A DNA stretch of 64,000 bases. Origin: Sphingomonas sp. UBA978. Lineage in GTDB: Bacteria; Pseudomonadota; Alphaproteobacteria; Sphingomonadales; Sphingomonadaceae. This document shows, piece after piece, positions 1 through 10,440 of this stretch (the stretch's first letter is position 1; every line of letters begins with the position of its first letter). The position numbers and the translations under genes were made by a program. Location: NCBI RefSeq assembly GCF_002292295.1, contig NZ_DBBS01000014.1, positions 188,105-252,104 of the forward strand, given 5' to 3'. Below the pieces are notes generated by a model, which was given only the letters and a program-made list of their open reading frames with translations, was not told the origin of the DNA and did not search any database.

Positions 1-64
1 CGCCGACAGCTCGGTCGGCTTCGCCTTCGTCAAGATCAAGGACCTGCTCGCCGCGATGGTGTGA
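1..64 (+). CDS. C-terminal tail of an unidentified protein
   Basis: This is the end of a gene that starts outside the window. The frame beginning at base 2 gives 20 residues ending in KIKDLLAAMV followed by TGA at 62-64. Codon use is GC-rich at third positions, like the neighbours. The fragment is too short to assign a family. It runs in the same direction as hom but is separated from it by the oppositely oriented transporter. Confidence 0.55.
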   Translation, partial: ADSSVGFAFVKIKDLLAAMV

Positions 65-121
65 CGGGCGGCTGGGACATCGGTGCCCGGCCGCTGGTCG
101 TCGGGGACAACATCCAATATC

Positions 122-217
122 CGTCATTCCCGTGAAGGTGGGAATCCATACACGCTGGCGTTGCGGCCCTGTCCGTGACGTCGGCGTATATGGGCTCCCG
201 CCAGCGCGGGAATGACG
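122..217. repeat. Nested inverted repeat (REP-like intergenic element)
   Basis: The outer arms GTCATTCCCG (from about 123) and CGGGAATGAC (ending at about 216) are complementary. Inside them a second imperfect pair, GGGAATCCATA and TATATGGGCTCCC, extends the structure. It would form a long hairpin in RNA or single-stranded DNA. It lies between the unidentified gene tail and the genes that follow. It resembles the short intergenic palindromes common in sphingomonad genomes, and I see no coding potential in it. Confidence 0.6.
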
Positions 218-278
218 ATATGAGGTAGCGTCATCATCAACACCGATCGACGCTCAGGTCATGCCAAATCGCGCCCGG

Positions 279-515
279 TCAGCGATTCCCGGACCGTTCC
301 CGCACGACCGGTATCTGCGACAATCGGGTCAGCAGCAGCGGGATGTCGTCGGTGATATAGGTGTCGGTGGGCACCGGATGGAGCGATTCCAGCGTCCGAC
401 GCACGGTCGCCAGACGTTCGCGATGTTGCTCGGGCGACGGTGTCACGACGGGTCCCATGTTACGCATATGGCAAACCCGGCAATCGCCGGCCGGGGGGGA
501 TGGCAGGGCGATCAC
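279..515 (-). CDS. Possible small protein of 78 aa with a CxxCH motif
   Basis: A GTG-started frame on the minus strand lies 69 bases downstream of the OPT transporter and in the same direction. Third positions are mostly G or C, as in real genes here. The sequence has a CRVCH motif near residue 13, matching the CxxCH pattern of c-type haem attachment, but no signal peptide precedes it, so the match may be chance. The rest looks like an ordinary helical protein (RERLATVRRTLESL). There is no good ribosome-binding site and I recognise no family. It may instead be non-coding. Confidence 0.35.
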   Translation of the reverse strand: MIALPSPPAGDCRVCHMRNMGPVVTPSPEQHRERLATVRRTLESLHPVPTDTYITDDIPLLLTRLSQIPVVRERSGNR

Positions 516-584
516 CGGGTTCGGAAGGGATAACGGCGAACCCGCCGCGGCGTTCCCGCCGCGATCAACGGTTCACCGCGTTTT

Positions 585-2549
<1,965 letters not shown>

Positions 2550-2686
2550 GAGGGGGAAGGCTCGCGTCTGGGAAAACTCGGCCGGGGTTGTGCACGCCGC
2601 CGCGCGCCGCGGCAATGGTCGCGATCGTGGCGAAACAAAGCTGCGCCGGCTCGACAGGTCGCGCGCCATTACGCTAGGCGGCGGCC

Positions 2687-3982
2687 ATGGACACGAACAC
2701 ACCATTGCGCGTCGCGCTCGCCGGGCTGGGTACGGTTGGCGGCGGCGTCATCCGCCTGCTCGACGCGAACCGCGATCTCATCACCCGCCGGGCCGGTCGC
2801 CCGATCGAAATCGTCGCGGTTTCCGCTCGCGATCGATCGAAGGATCGCGGGGTCGACCTGTCGCGCTTCGCCTGGGTCGACGACACGCGCGAACTCGCCG
2901 CGCATGACGGTGCCGACGTCGTGGTCGAGCTGATCGGCGGGTCGGACGGGCCGGCGCTGACGCTGGCGCGCGCGACGCTGGCGGCGGGCAAGGGCTTCGT
3001 CACCGCGAACAAGGCGATGCTGGCGCATCACGGGCTGGAACTGGCGCAGGCGGCCGAGGACGCGCGCGTTCCGCTGAAGTTCGAGGCGGCGGTGGCGGGC
3101 GGCATCCCGGTCATCAAGGGGCTGCGCGAGGGCGCCGCGGCCAATGCGATCGGCCGCGTCTACGGCATCCTTAACGGCACCTGCAATTTCATCCTGTCGA
3201 AGATGGAGGCCGAGGGCCGCGACTTCGCCGAGGTGCTCGCCGAGGCGCAGGCGCTGGGCTATGCCGAAGCCGATCCCAGCTTCGACATCGACGGCGTCGA
3301 TGCCGCGCACAAATTGTCGATCCTCGCCAGCATCGCCTTCGGCACGCGGCCGGCGTTCGCCGACGTCTCGGCGACCGGCGTGCGCCACGTCATCGCGGCG
3401 GACATCGCCGAGGCGGCGGCGCTCGGCTACAAGGTGCGGCTGGTCGGCGTCGCCGAAGAGGGCGCGGGCGGGCTGTTCCAGCGCGTCCACCCGCATCTGG
3501 TGCCGATCGACCATCCGCTGGCGCATGTCACCGGATCGCTCAATGCGGTGGTCGCGGAGGGCAATTTCGTCGGCCGGCTGTTCTTCCAGGGCGCCGGCGC
3601 CGGCGACGGCCCGACCGCGAGCGCGGTGGTCGCCGACCTGATCGACATCGCCCGCGGCGAGTTCGGCCCGCCCTATGCGATGCCGGCCGCGGCTTTGGTC
3701 GCGGCGCCCAAGGCGGACAGCGGCGAGCGGCGGGGCCGCGCCTATCTGCGCTTCACCGTGCAGGACAAGGTCGGCGTGCTCGCCGAGATCGCCGCCGCGA
3801 TGCGCGATGCGGGCGTGTCGATCGAGAGCCTGATCCAGCGCGGCGTCGCGACCGACGGCGGCGTGATCGTCGCGATCGTCACGCACGAGGGCCCGGAACG
3901 CGCGGTCGCGCAGGCGCTGGAGAAGCTGCGCGGGTCGCAGAGCCTCTCCGGCCAGCCGCTGTGGATGCATATTCTGGAATAG
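2687..3982 (+). CDS. hom: Homoserine dehydrogenase
   Basis: The 431-residue protein would catalyse NAD(P)H-dependent reduction of aspartate semialdehyde to homoserine, the branch leading to threonine and methionine. The dinucleotide-binding motif GLGTVGGG is at residues 13-20. The catalytic-domain signature GILNGTCNFIL and the following AEADPSFDIDGVDAAHKL block are typical of the family. A C-terminal ACT domain of about 85 residues begins near RAYLRFTVQDKVGVL and is the usual site of threonine feedback inhibition. Length matches the alphaproteobacterial form. It is divergently arranged with the OPT transporter, with promoters presumably in 2550-2686. Confidence 0.96.
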   Translation: MDTNTPLRVALAGLGTVGGGVIRLLDANRDLITRRAGRPIEIVAVSARDRSKDRGVDLSRFAWVDDTRELAAHDGADVVVELIGGSDGPALTLARATLAAGKGFVTANKAMLAHHGLELAQAAEDARVPLKFEAAVAGGIPVIKGLREGAAANAIGRVYGILNGTCNFILSKMEAEGRDFAEVLAEAQALGYAEADPSFDIDGVDAAHKLSILASIAFGTRPAFADVSATGVRHVIAADIAEAAALGYKVRLVGVAEEGAGGLFQRVHPHLVPIDHPLAHVTGSLNAVVAEGNFVGRLFFQGAGAGDGPTASAVVADLIDIARGEFGPPYAMPAAALVAAPKADSGERRGRAYLRFTVQDKVGVLAEIAAAMRDAGVSIESLIQRGVATDGGVIVAIVTHEGPERAVAQALEKLRGSQSLSGQPLWMHILE

Positions 3983-4033
3983 AGGGCGCGCCCGGCCCGT
4001 GAGGTCGGGACCGCAAGCTAGCGCATGCCCCGA

Positions 4034-4122
4034 CCCGTTCGGGCTGCGCCTGTCGAGGCGCCGCTCGCAACCAGCCGGGTGCCGTTGGACGTCAGCCCTG
4101 CGACGGGCTCAGGGCGAACGGT
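4034..4122. repeat. Imperfect inverted repeat downstream of hom
   Basis: The left arm starts CCGTTCGGGCTG (from 4035). The right arm on the opposite strand reads CCGTTCGCCCTGAGCCCGTCG (ending near 4122). The two match at most positions and would form a long stem. The consensus resembles the CTGAGCC-type intergenic palindromes of sphingomonads, and a related short hairpin lies at 63188-63210. It sits between the convergent hom and the following minus-strand gene, so it may help end transcription. Confidence 0.55.
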
Positions 4123-4159
4123 AACGGTGGTGCCGCCCGCGCACCGCCGGAACCCCAGC

Positions 4160-4708
4160 CTATCGCGGCGCGGTCCCGCCGTCGGCAGTCCGCCCTTCCG
4201 CCGGCACGATCGTTCCGACCGGTGCCGGATCGTCGAGCGGAATCGGCACGCGGTTGGACTTGTCGACCTTGGCGGCAAACGCACCCTTCACGCCTTTGGC
4301 GGCGTCCCGCACCAGCGCCAGCGGGTTGGTGGCGTCATCGCCCTCGCAACAGTCGCTGTTCGGGTTGACCAGCTTCTGGACGACGCGCGCCAGCATCACC
4401 GGCGGGCCGAGGATGTTGACGCCGACCTGGCATCCGCCGACCCGCGCCGCGCAGGGCGTGCTCTGCAGCGCCAGCGCCTGTGCACCCGACATCTCGCGAT
4501 TGGCGCCGCGCCCGGGGGCGGGGCCTTCGAAGGCGTTCTGGTCCTTCTGCCCGCAGACGACGATCTTGCCGGCCTGCGCCCGCGTCGGGCAGGACATGAT
4601 CGACCACGACTGGCTGCCGTCGGTGCGCGTCTCGACGGGGGCCGGCGCGTCCGGTGCCGCCGGCAACGGCACCGCGGCCGTCTGGAGCAGGAGCAGCAGG
4701 CCGATCAT
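4160..4708 (-). CDS. Secreted protein of unknown function with VVCG motif
   Basis: The 182-residue product begins with a hydrophobic stretch (MIGLLLLLQTAAVPLPAAPD) consistent with a signal peptide. A cysteine-containing segment, CPTRAQAGKIVVCGQKDQ, is followed by further cysteines (CAARVGGC, DCCEG). I cannot assign a characterised family. Its start codon overlaps the stop of the upstream gene by four bases (ATGA at 4705-4708), so the two are almost certainly co-translated. The neighbour carries a similar C...I(V/T)VCG segment, suggesting related exported proteins. Confidence 0.75.
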   Translation of the reverse strand: MIGLLLLLQTAAVPLPAAPDAPAPVETRTDGSQSWSIMSCPTRAQAGKIVVCGQKDQNAFEGPAPGRGANREMSGAQALALQSTPCAARVGGCQVGVNILGPPVMLARVVQKLVNPNSDCCEGDDATNPLALVRDAAKGVKGAFAAKVDKSNRVPIPLDDPAPVGTIVPAEGRTADGGTAPR

Positions 4709-5052
4709 GGCGCGAGCTTGCGGCCGGTGGCGCCGCCGACGCCCGAGCGGCTGCTGACCGTGACGCCCGTCATGCCGCCGCCGACGAGGAACGGGCTGAG
4801 CTCCTTGACCGGGTTGGTGCGGTTGAGCAGGCGGTCGCGCTCGACGCCGACCGCCTCATGCCTGGGGTCGCCCGCGTCATGCACGACGAAGGGGACGCGG
4901 AAGCGGTCCGCCCGTCGCCGGCCGCACACGGTGATGTCGGTCGTATTGGCGTCATAGGTGCAGCGCTCGCCCGCGATCACCGCGGCAGACCGCGTCACCA
5001 GCGCCGCGACATCGTCGGGGGCGGCGATCATCAGCAGCGCCAGCGCGATCAT
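4705..5052 (-). CDS. Small secreted protein of unknown function with TVCG motif
   Basis: Starting at the ATG at 5052 (MIALALLMIAAPDD) gives 115 residues with an N-terminal signal-like segment. An upstream in-frame start at 5085 would add a polar, arginine-rich leader and seems less likely. The segment CTYDANTTDITVCGRRRADR resembles the VVCG segment of the downstream gene. The pattern 'Cys, about 10-15 residues, I-V/T-V-C-G followed by basic residues' recurs in both. The C-terminal part is glycine/serine-rich. No function is known to me. Confidence 0.7.
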   Translation of the reverse strand: MIALALLMIAAPDDVAALVTRSAAVIAGERCTYDANTTDITVCGRRRADRFRVPFVVHDAGDPRHEAVGVERDRLLNRTNPVKELSPFLVGGGMTGVTVSSRSGVGGATGRKLAP

Positions 5053-5178
5053 GCGGCGCCGTCCGCCCTGCCGGCCGACCGGCACCAGCCCTCAACGGTC
5101 CCAGGCAACGACGCGATCATGACACCGACCCTCCCGCAGCGGATAGCGTGCCGAGTGTCCGCCGAACCGGGCCGGAGA

Positions 5179-5610
5179 TCAAGCGGCGATCGGCGCGACG
5201 CCCAATCGCGGGATCTCGATCGCCGGGCAGCGGTCCATCACCACCTTCAGCCCCGCCGCCTCGGCCCGCGCGGCGGCGGCATCGTCGATCACGCCCAATT
5301 GCATCCACACCGCCTTGGCGCCGATCGCGATCGCCTGATCGACCACCGCGCCGGCCGCGTCGGAACGGCGGAAGATATCGACGATGTCGATCGGATCGCC
5401 CAGCTGGTCGAGATCGCGGAAGACGAACTCGCCATGGATATGTTCGCCGGTGATCTGTGGATTGACCGGAATCACGCGATAGCCGTGGCGCTGCAGCGTC
5501 GCCATCACGCCGTAGGAGGGGCGGTCGGGCCGGTCGGACGCGCCGACCAGCGCGATCGTCCGCGCGCCGTCCAGCAGCGCCTTGATGTCGGCATCCTCGG
5601 TCAGCGGCAC
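5179..5610 (-). CDS. CoA-binding protein (YccU type)
   Basis: This 143-residue protein has a Rossmann-like CoA-binding fold. It shows TIALVGASDRPDRPSYGVM near the N-terminus, GYRVIPVNPQI after it, and the conserved C-terminal segment KVVMDRCPAIEIPRL. These match small stand-alone CoA-binding domains related to succinyl-CoA synthetase alpha subunits, whose physiological role is not established. I chose the GTG at 5610 because GAGGAG lies about seven bases upstream. That Shine-Dalgarno begins at the stop codon of mrp, so the two genes are tightly coupled. Confidence 0.88.
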   Translation of the reverse strand: MPLTEDADIKALLDGARTIALVGASDRPDRPSYGVMATLQRHGYRVIPVNPQITGEHIHGEFVFRDLDQLGDPIDIVDIFRRSDAAGAVVDQAIAIGAKAVWMQLGVIDDAAAARAEAAGLKVVMDRCPAIEIPRLGVAPIAA

Positions 5611-5620
5611 GGGCGTCTCC

Positions 5621-6574
5621 TCAATGGTCTGTGAGCCAGGCGTCGACCTGGCCCGCGATCGAATGGAACGCGGCGGCATCGGCGCCGTTCCCCGCCGCCG
5701 GCGGCTCGCCCGCATCCGATGCGGTGCGGATGCCGATCGCCAGCGGCACGCGGCCGAGGAAGGGCAGGCCGAGCCGCGTCGCCGTCGCCTCCGCGCCGCC
5801 GGTGCCGAACGGGTCGGAGACCTCGCCGCAATGCGGGCAGACATAGCCGGCCATATTCTCGACCAGCCCGATCACCGGGATGCCCGCCTTGTCGAACAGG
5901 TCGATCGCACGCGTCGCGTCGATCAGCGCGAGGTCCTGCGGCGTCGAGACGATGATCGCGCCGGCCGGCTTGTGCTTCTGGATCATCGTCAGCTGCACGT
6001 CGCCGGTGCCGGGCGGCAGGTCGAGCACCAGCGTGTCGGTCGCGCCCCAGTCCGCCTCGACCAGCTGGGTCAGCGCACCCGCCACCATCGGCCCGCGCCA
6101 TGCCAGCGCGCGGCCGGGCGCGACCAGCTGGCCCATCGACAGCATCGGCACGCCATAGGGCGTCGGCACGGGATCGAGCACCTTGTCCTTCGCGGTCGGG
6201 CGCCGGTCCTCCGCCGCCATCAGCCGCGGCTGCGACGGGCCATAGATGTCCGCATCGACCAGCCCGACGCGCCGCCCGCGCGCCTTGAGCGCGATGGCGA
6301 GGTTGGCGGCGAGGGTGGACTTGCCGACGCCGCCCTTGCCGCTGGCGACCGCGATCAGCCGGCGGGCGACGCGTTCGGCGGTGACGACGACGCGAACCTC
6401 GCCCGACCAGCTCTGCGTGGCGGCGGCCTGCACCGCCGCTTCCAGCGCGTCGCGGTCGCGCGCCGACAGGCCGGTCGCATCGAGGACGATGCCCGCGCGC
6501 GTCCCCTCGAAGCGGAGCGTGGCGCGGTCGCCGGCGACGGCGCGCACCGCCGCGATCGTTACGTCTTGTGTCAT
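5621..6574 (-). CDS. mrp: Mrp/NBP35-family iron-sulfur cluster carrier ATPase
   Basis: The 317-residue protein has a short N-terminal domain followed by a ParA/MinD-type P-loop ATPase. The deviant Walker A is ASGKGGVGKSTLAANLA, with DADIYGPSQPRLM after it and DLPPGTGDVQLT as a further signature. The cluster-binding CxxC is VCPHCG in the C-terminal third. Family members carry and deliver Fe-S clusters in the cytoplasm. The N-terminal domain here is short and alanine/arginine-rich. It is divergent from hflK and followed directly by the CoA-binding protein gene. Confidence 0.93.
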   Translation of the reverse strand: MTQDVTIAAVRAVAGDRATLRFEGTRAGIVLDATGLSARDRDALEAAVQAAATQSWSGEVRVVVTAERVARRLIAVASGKGGVGKSTLAANLAIALKARGRRVGLVDADIYGPSQPRLMAAEDRRPTAKDKVLDPVPTPYGVPMLSMGQLVAPGRALAWRGPMVAGALTQLVEADWGATDTLVLDLPPGTGDVQLTMIQKHKPAGAIIVSTPQDLALIDATRAIDLFDKAGIPVIGLVENMAGYVCPHCGEVSDPFGTGGAEATATRLGLPFLGRVPLAIGIRTASDAGEPPAAGNGADAAAFHSIAGQVDAWLTDH

Positions 6575-6643
6575 GCGGGCCAGATAGGCCCGGAGCCGCC
6601 GCTTGCCACTGTTTTTCCGCGAGCGCCTTCTTATAAGAGGGGG

Positions 6644-7771
6644 ATGACGATCCTGCCGGGCCGCAAAGGGCGCCCTCCCATTCTCGCCGCCGAAACGCCG
6701 AAGGGCCCCTGGGGCCAGGGTGACGAACCCGATGCCGGCGGTCCGCGCAACCCCTGGTCGCTGCCGCCCGGCGGCCGCAAACCCGGTGCCAAGCCGACCG
6801 CGCTCGACGATTTCCTGAAGAAGGCGCGCGGCGGTGGCGGCGGTGGGGGAGGCGGCGGCTTCAACGGCCTGCCCGGCGCGCCCAATGCGCGCGCCTTGTG
6901 GCTGATCGGCGCGGGGATCATCCTGCTGGTCTGGGTGCTCTACACCTCGATCCACCCGATCGCGCCGCAGGAACGTGGCGTCGTCACCTATCTCGGCCGC
7001 TATTCGGGCACGCTCGATCCCGGCATCGCGATGACGATGCCCGCGCCGATCGCCAATGTCGTCAAGGTCGACGTCCAGAACATCCGCATCGAGAATTTTC
7101 CGGAGAGCGGCACGGAAAACCTGATGCTGACCAGCGACCAGAACATCATCGATCTCGCCTATGCGGTGCGCTGGAAGATCTCGAGCCCGCAGAACTACGT
7201 CTTCCAGATCGACAAGCCGCGCGACACCGTGCGCGCCACGGCGGAAAGCGTGATGCGCGAGGTCGTCGCCAACGTCAGTCTCGATTCGGCGCTCGGGCCG
7301 GGCCGCGCGATGATCGAGAACCAGGTGCAGGAGCGGATGCAGAAGGTGCTGGACGACTATAAGTCGGGCATCGTCGTCGTCGGCGTCGGCATCAAGCAGG
7401 CCGATCCCCCCGCGCGCGTCAACGACGCGTTCAAGGACGTCACCGCCGCGCAGCAGGACGCGCAGGGCGTGCGCAACCAGGCGCAATCCTACGCCAAGCA
7501 GGTCGTCGCCCGCGCCGAGGGCGAGGCGTCGCAGTTCGACAAGGTGTACGAACAATATCGCCTCGCCCCCGAGGTGACGCGCCGCCGCATGTATTACGAG
7601 ACCATGGAGGCCGTGCTGGCCAAGTCCGACAAGACGATCGTCGAGCCCAGCGGCGTCGTGCCGTATCTGCCGATGGGCAATGCGCGGCGCGTCCCCGATG
7701 CCGCCCCGGCCGAGCCGGTGGCTCCGGCGCAACCGGCCCAGCCGGTGACGACGACGGGAGGCGGCCAGTGA
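6644..7771 (+). CDS. hflK: FtsH protease activity modulator HflK
   Basis: This 375-residue SPFH/band 7 protein partners HflC in the membrane complex that controls the FtsH protease. A proline/glycine-rich cytoplasmic N-terminus with a run of ten glycines near residues 64-73 precedes one transmembrane segment (LWLIGAGIILLVWVLYTSI). The band 7 domain then begins at PIAPQERGVVTYLGRY. The C-terminal tail is proline/alanine-rich. The ATG at 6644 is preceded by AGAGGGGG. The last four bases overlap the hflC start. Confidence 0.95.
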   Translation: MTILPGRKGRPPILAAETPKGPWGQGDEPDAGGPRNPWSLPPGGRKPGAKPTALDDFLKKARGGGGGGGGGGFNGLPGAPNARALWLIGAGIILLVWVLYTSIHPIAPQERGVVTYLGRYSGTLDPGIAMTMPAPIANVVKVDVQNIRIENFPESGTENLMLTSDQNIIDLAYAVRWKISSPQNYVFQIDKPRDTVRATAESVMREVVANVSLDSALGPGRAMIENQVQERMQKVLDDYKSGIVVVGVGIKQADPPARVNDAFKDVTAAQQDAQGVRNQAQSYAKQVVARAEGEASQFDKVYEQYRLAPEVTRRRMYYETMEAVLAKSDKTIVEPSGVVPYLPMGNARRVPDAAPAEPVAPAQPAQPVTTTGGGQ

Positions 7772-8655
7772 GCGCGCCGATGAACGGCCTCTGGCGTCAT
7801 CCGATCGCGCTCGGCCTTGCCGCGCTGGTCTTCGTCATCCTGCTCGCGGCGACGGTCACGATCGTGCCGGAGACGCAGCAGGCGGTGATCCTGCGCTTCG
7901 AGCAGCCGGTGCGCACCGTCAATGCGTGGAAGCAGGGCGAGCAGTTCGGCCGGACGGGGGCGGGCCCGATCCTGCGCATCCCGTTCATCGACCGGCTGGT
8001 GTGGCTCAACAAGCGCGTGCTCGACGTCGATTACGACAACCAGCAGGTGCTCTCGTCCGACCAGCTGCGGCTGGAGGTCGATGCCTATGCGCGCTTCCGG
8101 ATCATCGATCCGCTGAAGGCGGTGAACGCCACCGGCAGCACGACGCAGACCGAAACCGCGATCACGGAGGCGCTGCGTCCGCTGCTCGGCAGCTCGATCC
8201 GCAACGAGCTCGGCAACCAGCCGTTCGCGACGCTGCTCAGCCCCGAACGCGACGAGGTGATGGACAATATCCAGACCCGGCTGCAGCGGCTCGCCAGCCA
8301 GTATGGCGTGCAGATCGTCGACGTCCGGATCAAGCATGCCGACCTGCCCGACGGCAGCCCGCTCGATCGCGCGCTGGCGCGGATGGCGACGGCGCGCCAG
8401 CAGCAGGCGATCACGATCCGTGCGCAGGGGCAGAAGGACGCGCAGATCATCCGTGGCGAGGCCGATGCCGCCTCGGCGCGCATCTACGCGCAAAGCTTCA
8501 CCAAGGATGCGGATTTCTACGACTTCTACCGCGCGATGCAGTCCTACCGCCACACCTTCGGGGCGGACGGCGGGCCGGCGCCGACGGGATCGACGTCGAT
8601 CATCCTGTCGCCGGGCAACAGCTACCTGCGGGAATTCGGCGGGCGGGGGCGTTGA
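7768..8655 (+). CDS. hflC: FtsH protease activity modulator HflC
   Basis: The 295-residue SPFH protein has a single N-terminal membrane anchor (ALGLAALVFVILLAATVTIV) and a band 7 domain starting near VPETQQAVILRFEQPV. The segment RIKHADLPDGSPLDRALARM and the C-terminal FYDFYRAMQSYRHTF are characteristic of HflC. It starts with GTG inside a GTGA overlap with hflK, so production of the two subunits is translationally coupled. The HtrA-like protease gene follows 114 bases downstream, a common arrangement in alphaproteobacteria that groups envelope quality-control functions. Confidence 0.95.
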   Translation: MSAPMNGLWRHPIALGLAALVFVILLAATVTIVPETQQAVILRFEQPVRTVNAWKQGEQFGRTGAGPILRIPFIDRLVWLNKRVLDVDYDNQQVLSSDQLRLEVDAYARFRIIDPLKAVNATGSTTQTETAITEALRPLLGSSIRNELGNQPFATLLSPERDEVMDNIQTRLQRLASQYGVQIVDVRIKHADLPDGSPLDRALARMATARQQQAITIRAQGQKDAQIIRGEADAASARIYAQSFTKDADFYDFYRAMQSYRHTFGADGGPAPTGSTSIILSPGNSYLREFGGRGR

Positions 8656-8769
8656 CCGGCGACGGTCGCGCGCCATCTTTCGCGAGCATGAACATTCAAG
8701 CGGCGTTCAGGCGTTTGGGGCCACTAAGGCACCAATTCTGAACGACCCAAACGAGAGGAATCTCCCCTA

Positions 8770-10332
8770 GTGCGTTACGCCTACGCGATCACCAGTGCGC
8801 TCCTCCTCGGCGGTGCGACCGCCACGCTCGCGCTCCAGCCGAGCACCGCCCAGCAGGCGCAGAACGAGCCGGGCGCGATCCAGGCCGCCGTGCCGCGCTC
8901 CGGCGCGCCGATGAGCTTCGCCGACATGGTGGCGAAGCTGCAACCCGCCGTCGTCAACATCTCGACCAAGCAGACGATCGTCCAGCAGCAGCCGGCGAAT
9001 CCCTTCTCCGGCACGCCGTTCGGCGAATTGTTCGGCGGCATGGGCGGCGGCCAGGGCGGCGCGCCGGTCAAGCGCGAGGGCGCGTCGCTGGGGTCGGGCT
9101 TCCTGATCTCGCCGGACGGCTATGTCGTCACCAACGCGCACGTCATCAGCCCCGGCGCCCGCGGCGCGACGGTCAATTCGATCACCGTGACGCTGTCGAA
9201 CAACAAGGAATATACCGCCAAGGTCATCGGCCAGGACACCGATTCCGACCTTGCCCTGCTCAAGATCGACGCGGCGGGCCTGCCGTACGTGAAGTGGGGC
9301 GATTCCGCGCAGTCGCGGGTCGGCGACTGGGTCGTCGCGATCGGCGAACCGTTCGGCCTCGGCGGCACCGTCACCGCCGGCATCATCTCGGCGATCAACC
9401 GCGTCACCGGGCAGGGCGGCGCCTATGACCGGTTCATCCAGACCGACGCCTCGATCAACCAGGGCAATTCGGGCGGCCCGATGTTCGATCTCAACGGCAA
9501 CGTGATCGGCGTCAATTCGCAGATCTTCAGCCAGTCGGGCGGCAATATCGGCATCGGCTTCGCCATCCCGGCGGCGGTCGCCAAGCCGATCATCGAGACG
9601 TTCAAGGCGGGCGGCAAGATCAGCCGCGGCTATATCGGCGTCACCATCGGCGGCGGCGTCGACGACGATGCGGCCGCCGCGCTCGGCATCCCCAAGAATT
9701 CGGGCGAGCTGATCGCGCGCGTCGAGCCGGCCGGCCCGTCCGCGCGCGCGGGCCTGCGCGCCGGCGATGTGGTGACCAAGATCAACGGGCAGCAGGTCAG
9801 CAAGGACCAGACGCTGACCTATCTGGTGTCCAACCTGAAGCCGGGGACGACCGCGCGCTTCGACGTGCTGCGCGGCGGCCAGCCGGTCGCGGTCAACATC
9901 GCCGTCGCGACCCGTCCGTCGACCGAGCAGCTGCAGGCGCAGATCCAGGGCCAGGACGACAGCGGCGGCTTCGGCCCCAATGCCGGTCCGGGTGGCGACG
10001 ATGGCGACGACGATACGTCGTCGGTGCCACAGTCGAGCACCGCACCGCTCGGCCTCACCGTCCAGCCGCTCACCCCGGGCATCGCCCGCGCGATCGGCGT
10101 CGACGGCGCGGTGCAGGGCGTGGTGATCGCGACGGTCGATTCGTCGAGCGATGCGGCCGGCAAGCTCAAGCGCGCCGACGTCATCACCGCAGTCAACGGC
10201 GTGCCGGTCCGCACCGCCGCCGACTACGCCCGCCTCGTCGCGCAGGCGAAGGCGGCGGGCCGTCCGCAGGTGCTGCTGCTGGTGCAGCGCGGCCGCGGCA
10301 ACCCGGCGTTCGTGCCGGTCAAGGTCAAGTAA
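8770..10332 (+). CDS. degP: Do-family periplasmic serine protease (DegP/HtrA)
   Basis: This is an envelope quality-control protease and chaperone of 520 residues. An N-terminal signal segment (MRYAYAITSALLLGGATATL) is followed by a trypsin-like domain. The catalytic triad is H124 (TNAHVIS), D160 (DTDSDLALL) and S234 (QGNSGGPMF). Two PDZ domains follow: one from about SRGYIGVTIGGG, and a second from about APLGLTVQPL with RADVITAVNG near the end. Translation starts at GTG with GAGAGG upstream. A strong terminator lies directly downstream. Confidence 0.94.
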   Translation: MRYAYAITSALLLGGATATLALQPSTAQQAQNEPGAIQAAVPRSGAPMSFADMVAKLQPAVVNISTKQTIVQQQPANPFSGTPFGELFGGMGGGQGGAPVKREGASLGSGFLISPDGYVVTNAHVISPGARGATVNSITVTLSNNKEYTAKVIGQDTDSDLALLKIDAAGLPYVKWGDSAQSRVGDWVVAIGEPFGLGGTVTAGIISAINRVTGQGGAYDRFIQTDASINQGNSGGPMFDLNGNVIGVNSQIFSQSGGNIGIGFAIPAAVAKPIIETFKAGGKISRGYIGVTIGGGVDDDAAAALGIPKNSGELIARVEPAGPSARAGLRAGDVVTKINGQQVSKDQTLTYLVSNLKPGTTARFDVLRGGQPVAVNIAVATRPSTEQLQAQIQGQDDSGGFGPNAGPGGDDGDDDTSSVPQSSTAPLGLTVQPLTPGIARAIGVDGAVQGVVIATVDSSSDAAGKLKRADVITAVNGVPVRTAADYARLVAQAKAAGRPQVLLLVQRGRGNPAFVPVKVK

Positions 10333-10356
10333 GCCGTTTCGACACGATAAAGGGCA

Positions 10357-10394
10357 GGGGCCGTCGCTCGGTGGAGCGACGGCCCTTTTCTTTT
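10357..10394 (+). terminator. Rho-independent terminator after degP
   Basis: The stem GGGCCGTCGCTC pairs perfectly with GAGCGACGGCCC around a four-base loop and is followed by TTTTCTTTT. It lies 25 bases after the degP stop and closes the hflK-hflC-degP unit. Confidence 0.92.
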
Positions 10395-10440
10395 GCCCGC
10401 GCGCCGGGTTAGGTCCGTTGCCACGACGACGGGAGCGGAC

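Noticed and set aside
6835..6858. Polyglycine run in hflK as a phase-variable tract
   Set aside because: The codons are mixed (GGC, GGT, GGG, GGA), so there is no long homopolymer or perfect repeat to slip, and glycine-rich HflK N-termini are common.
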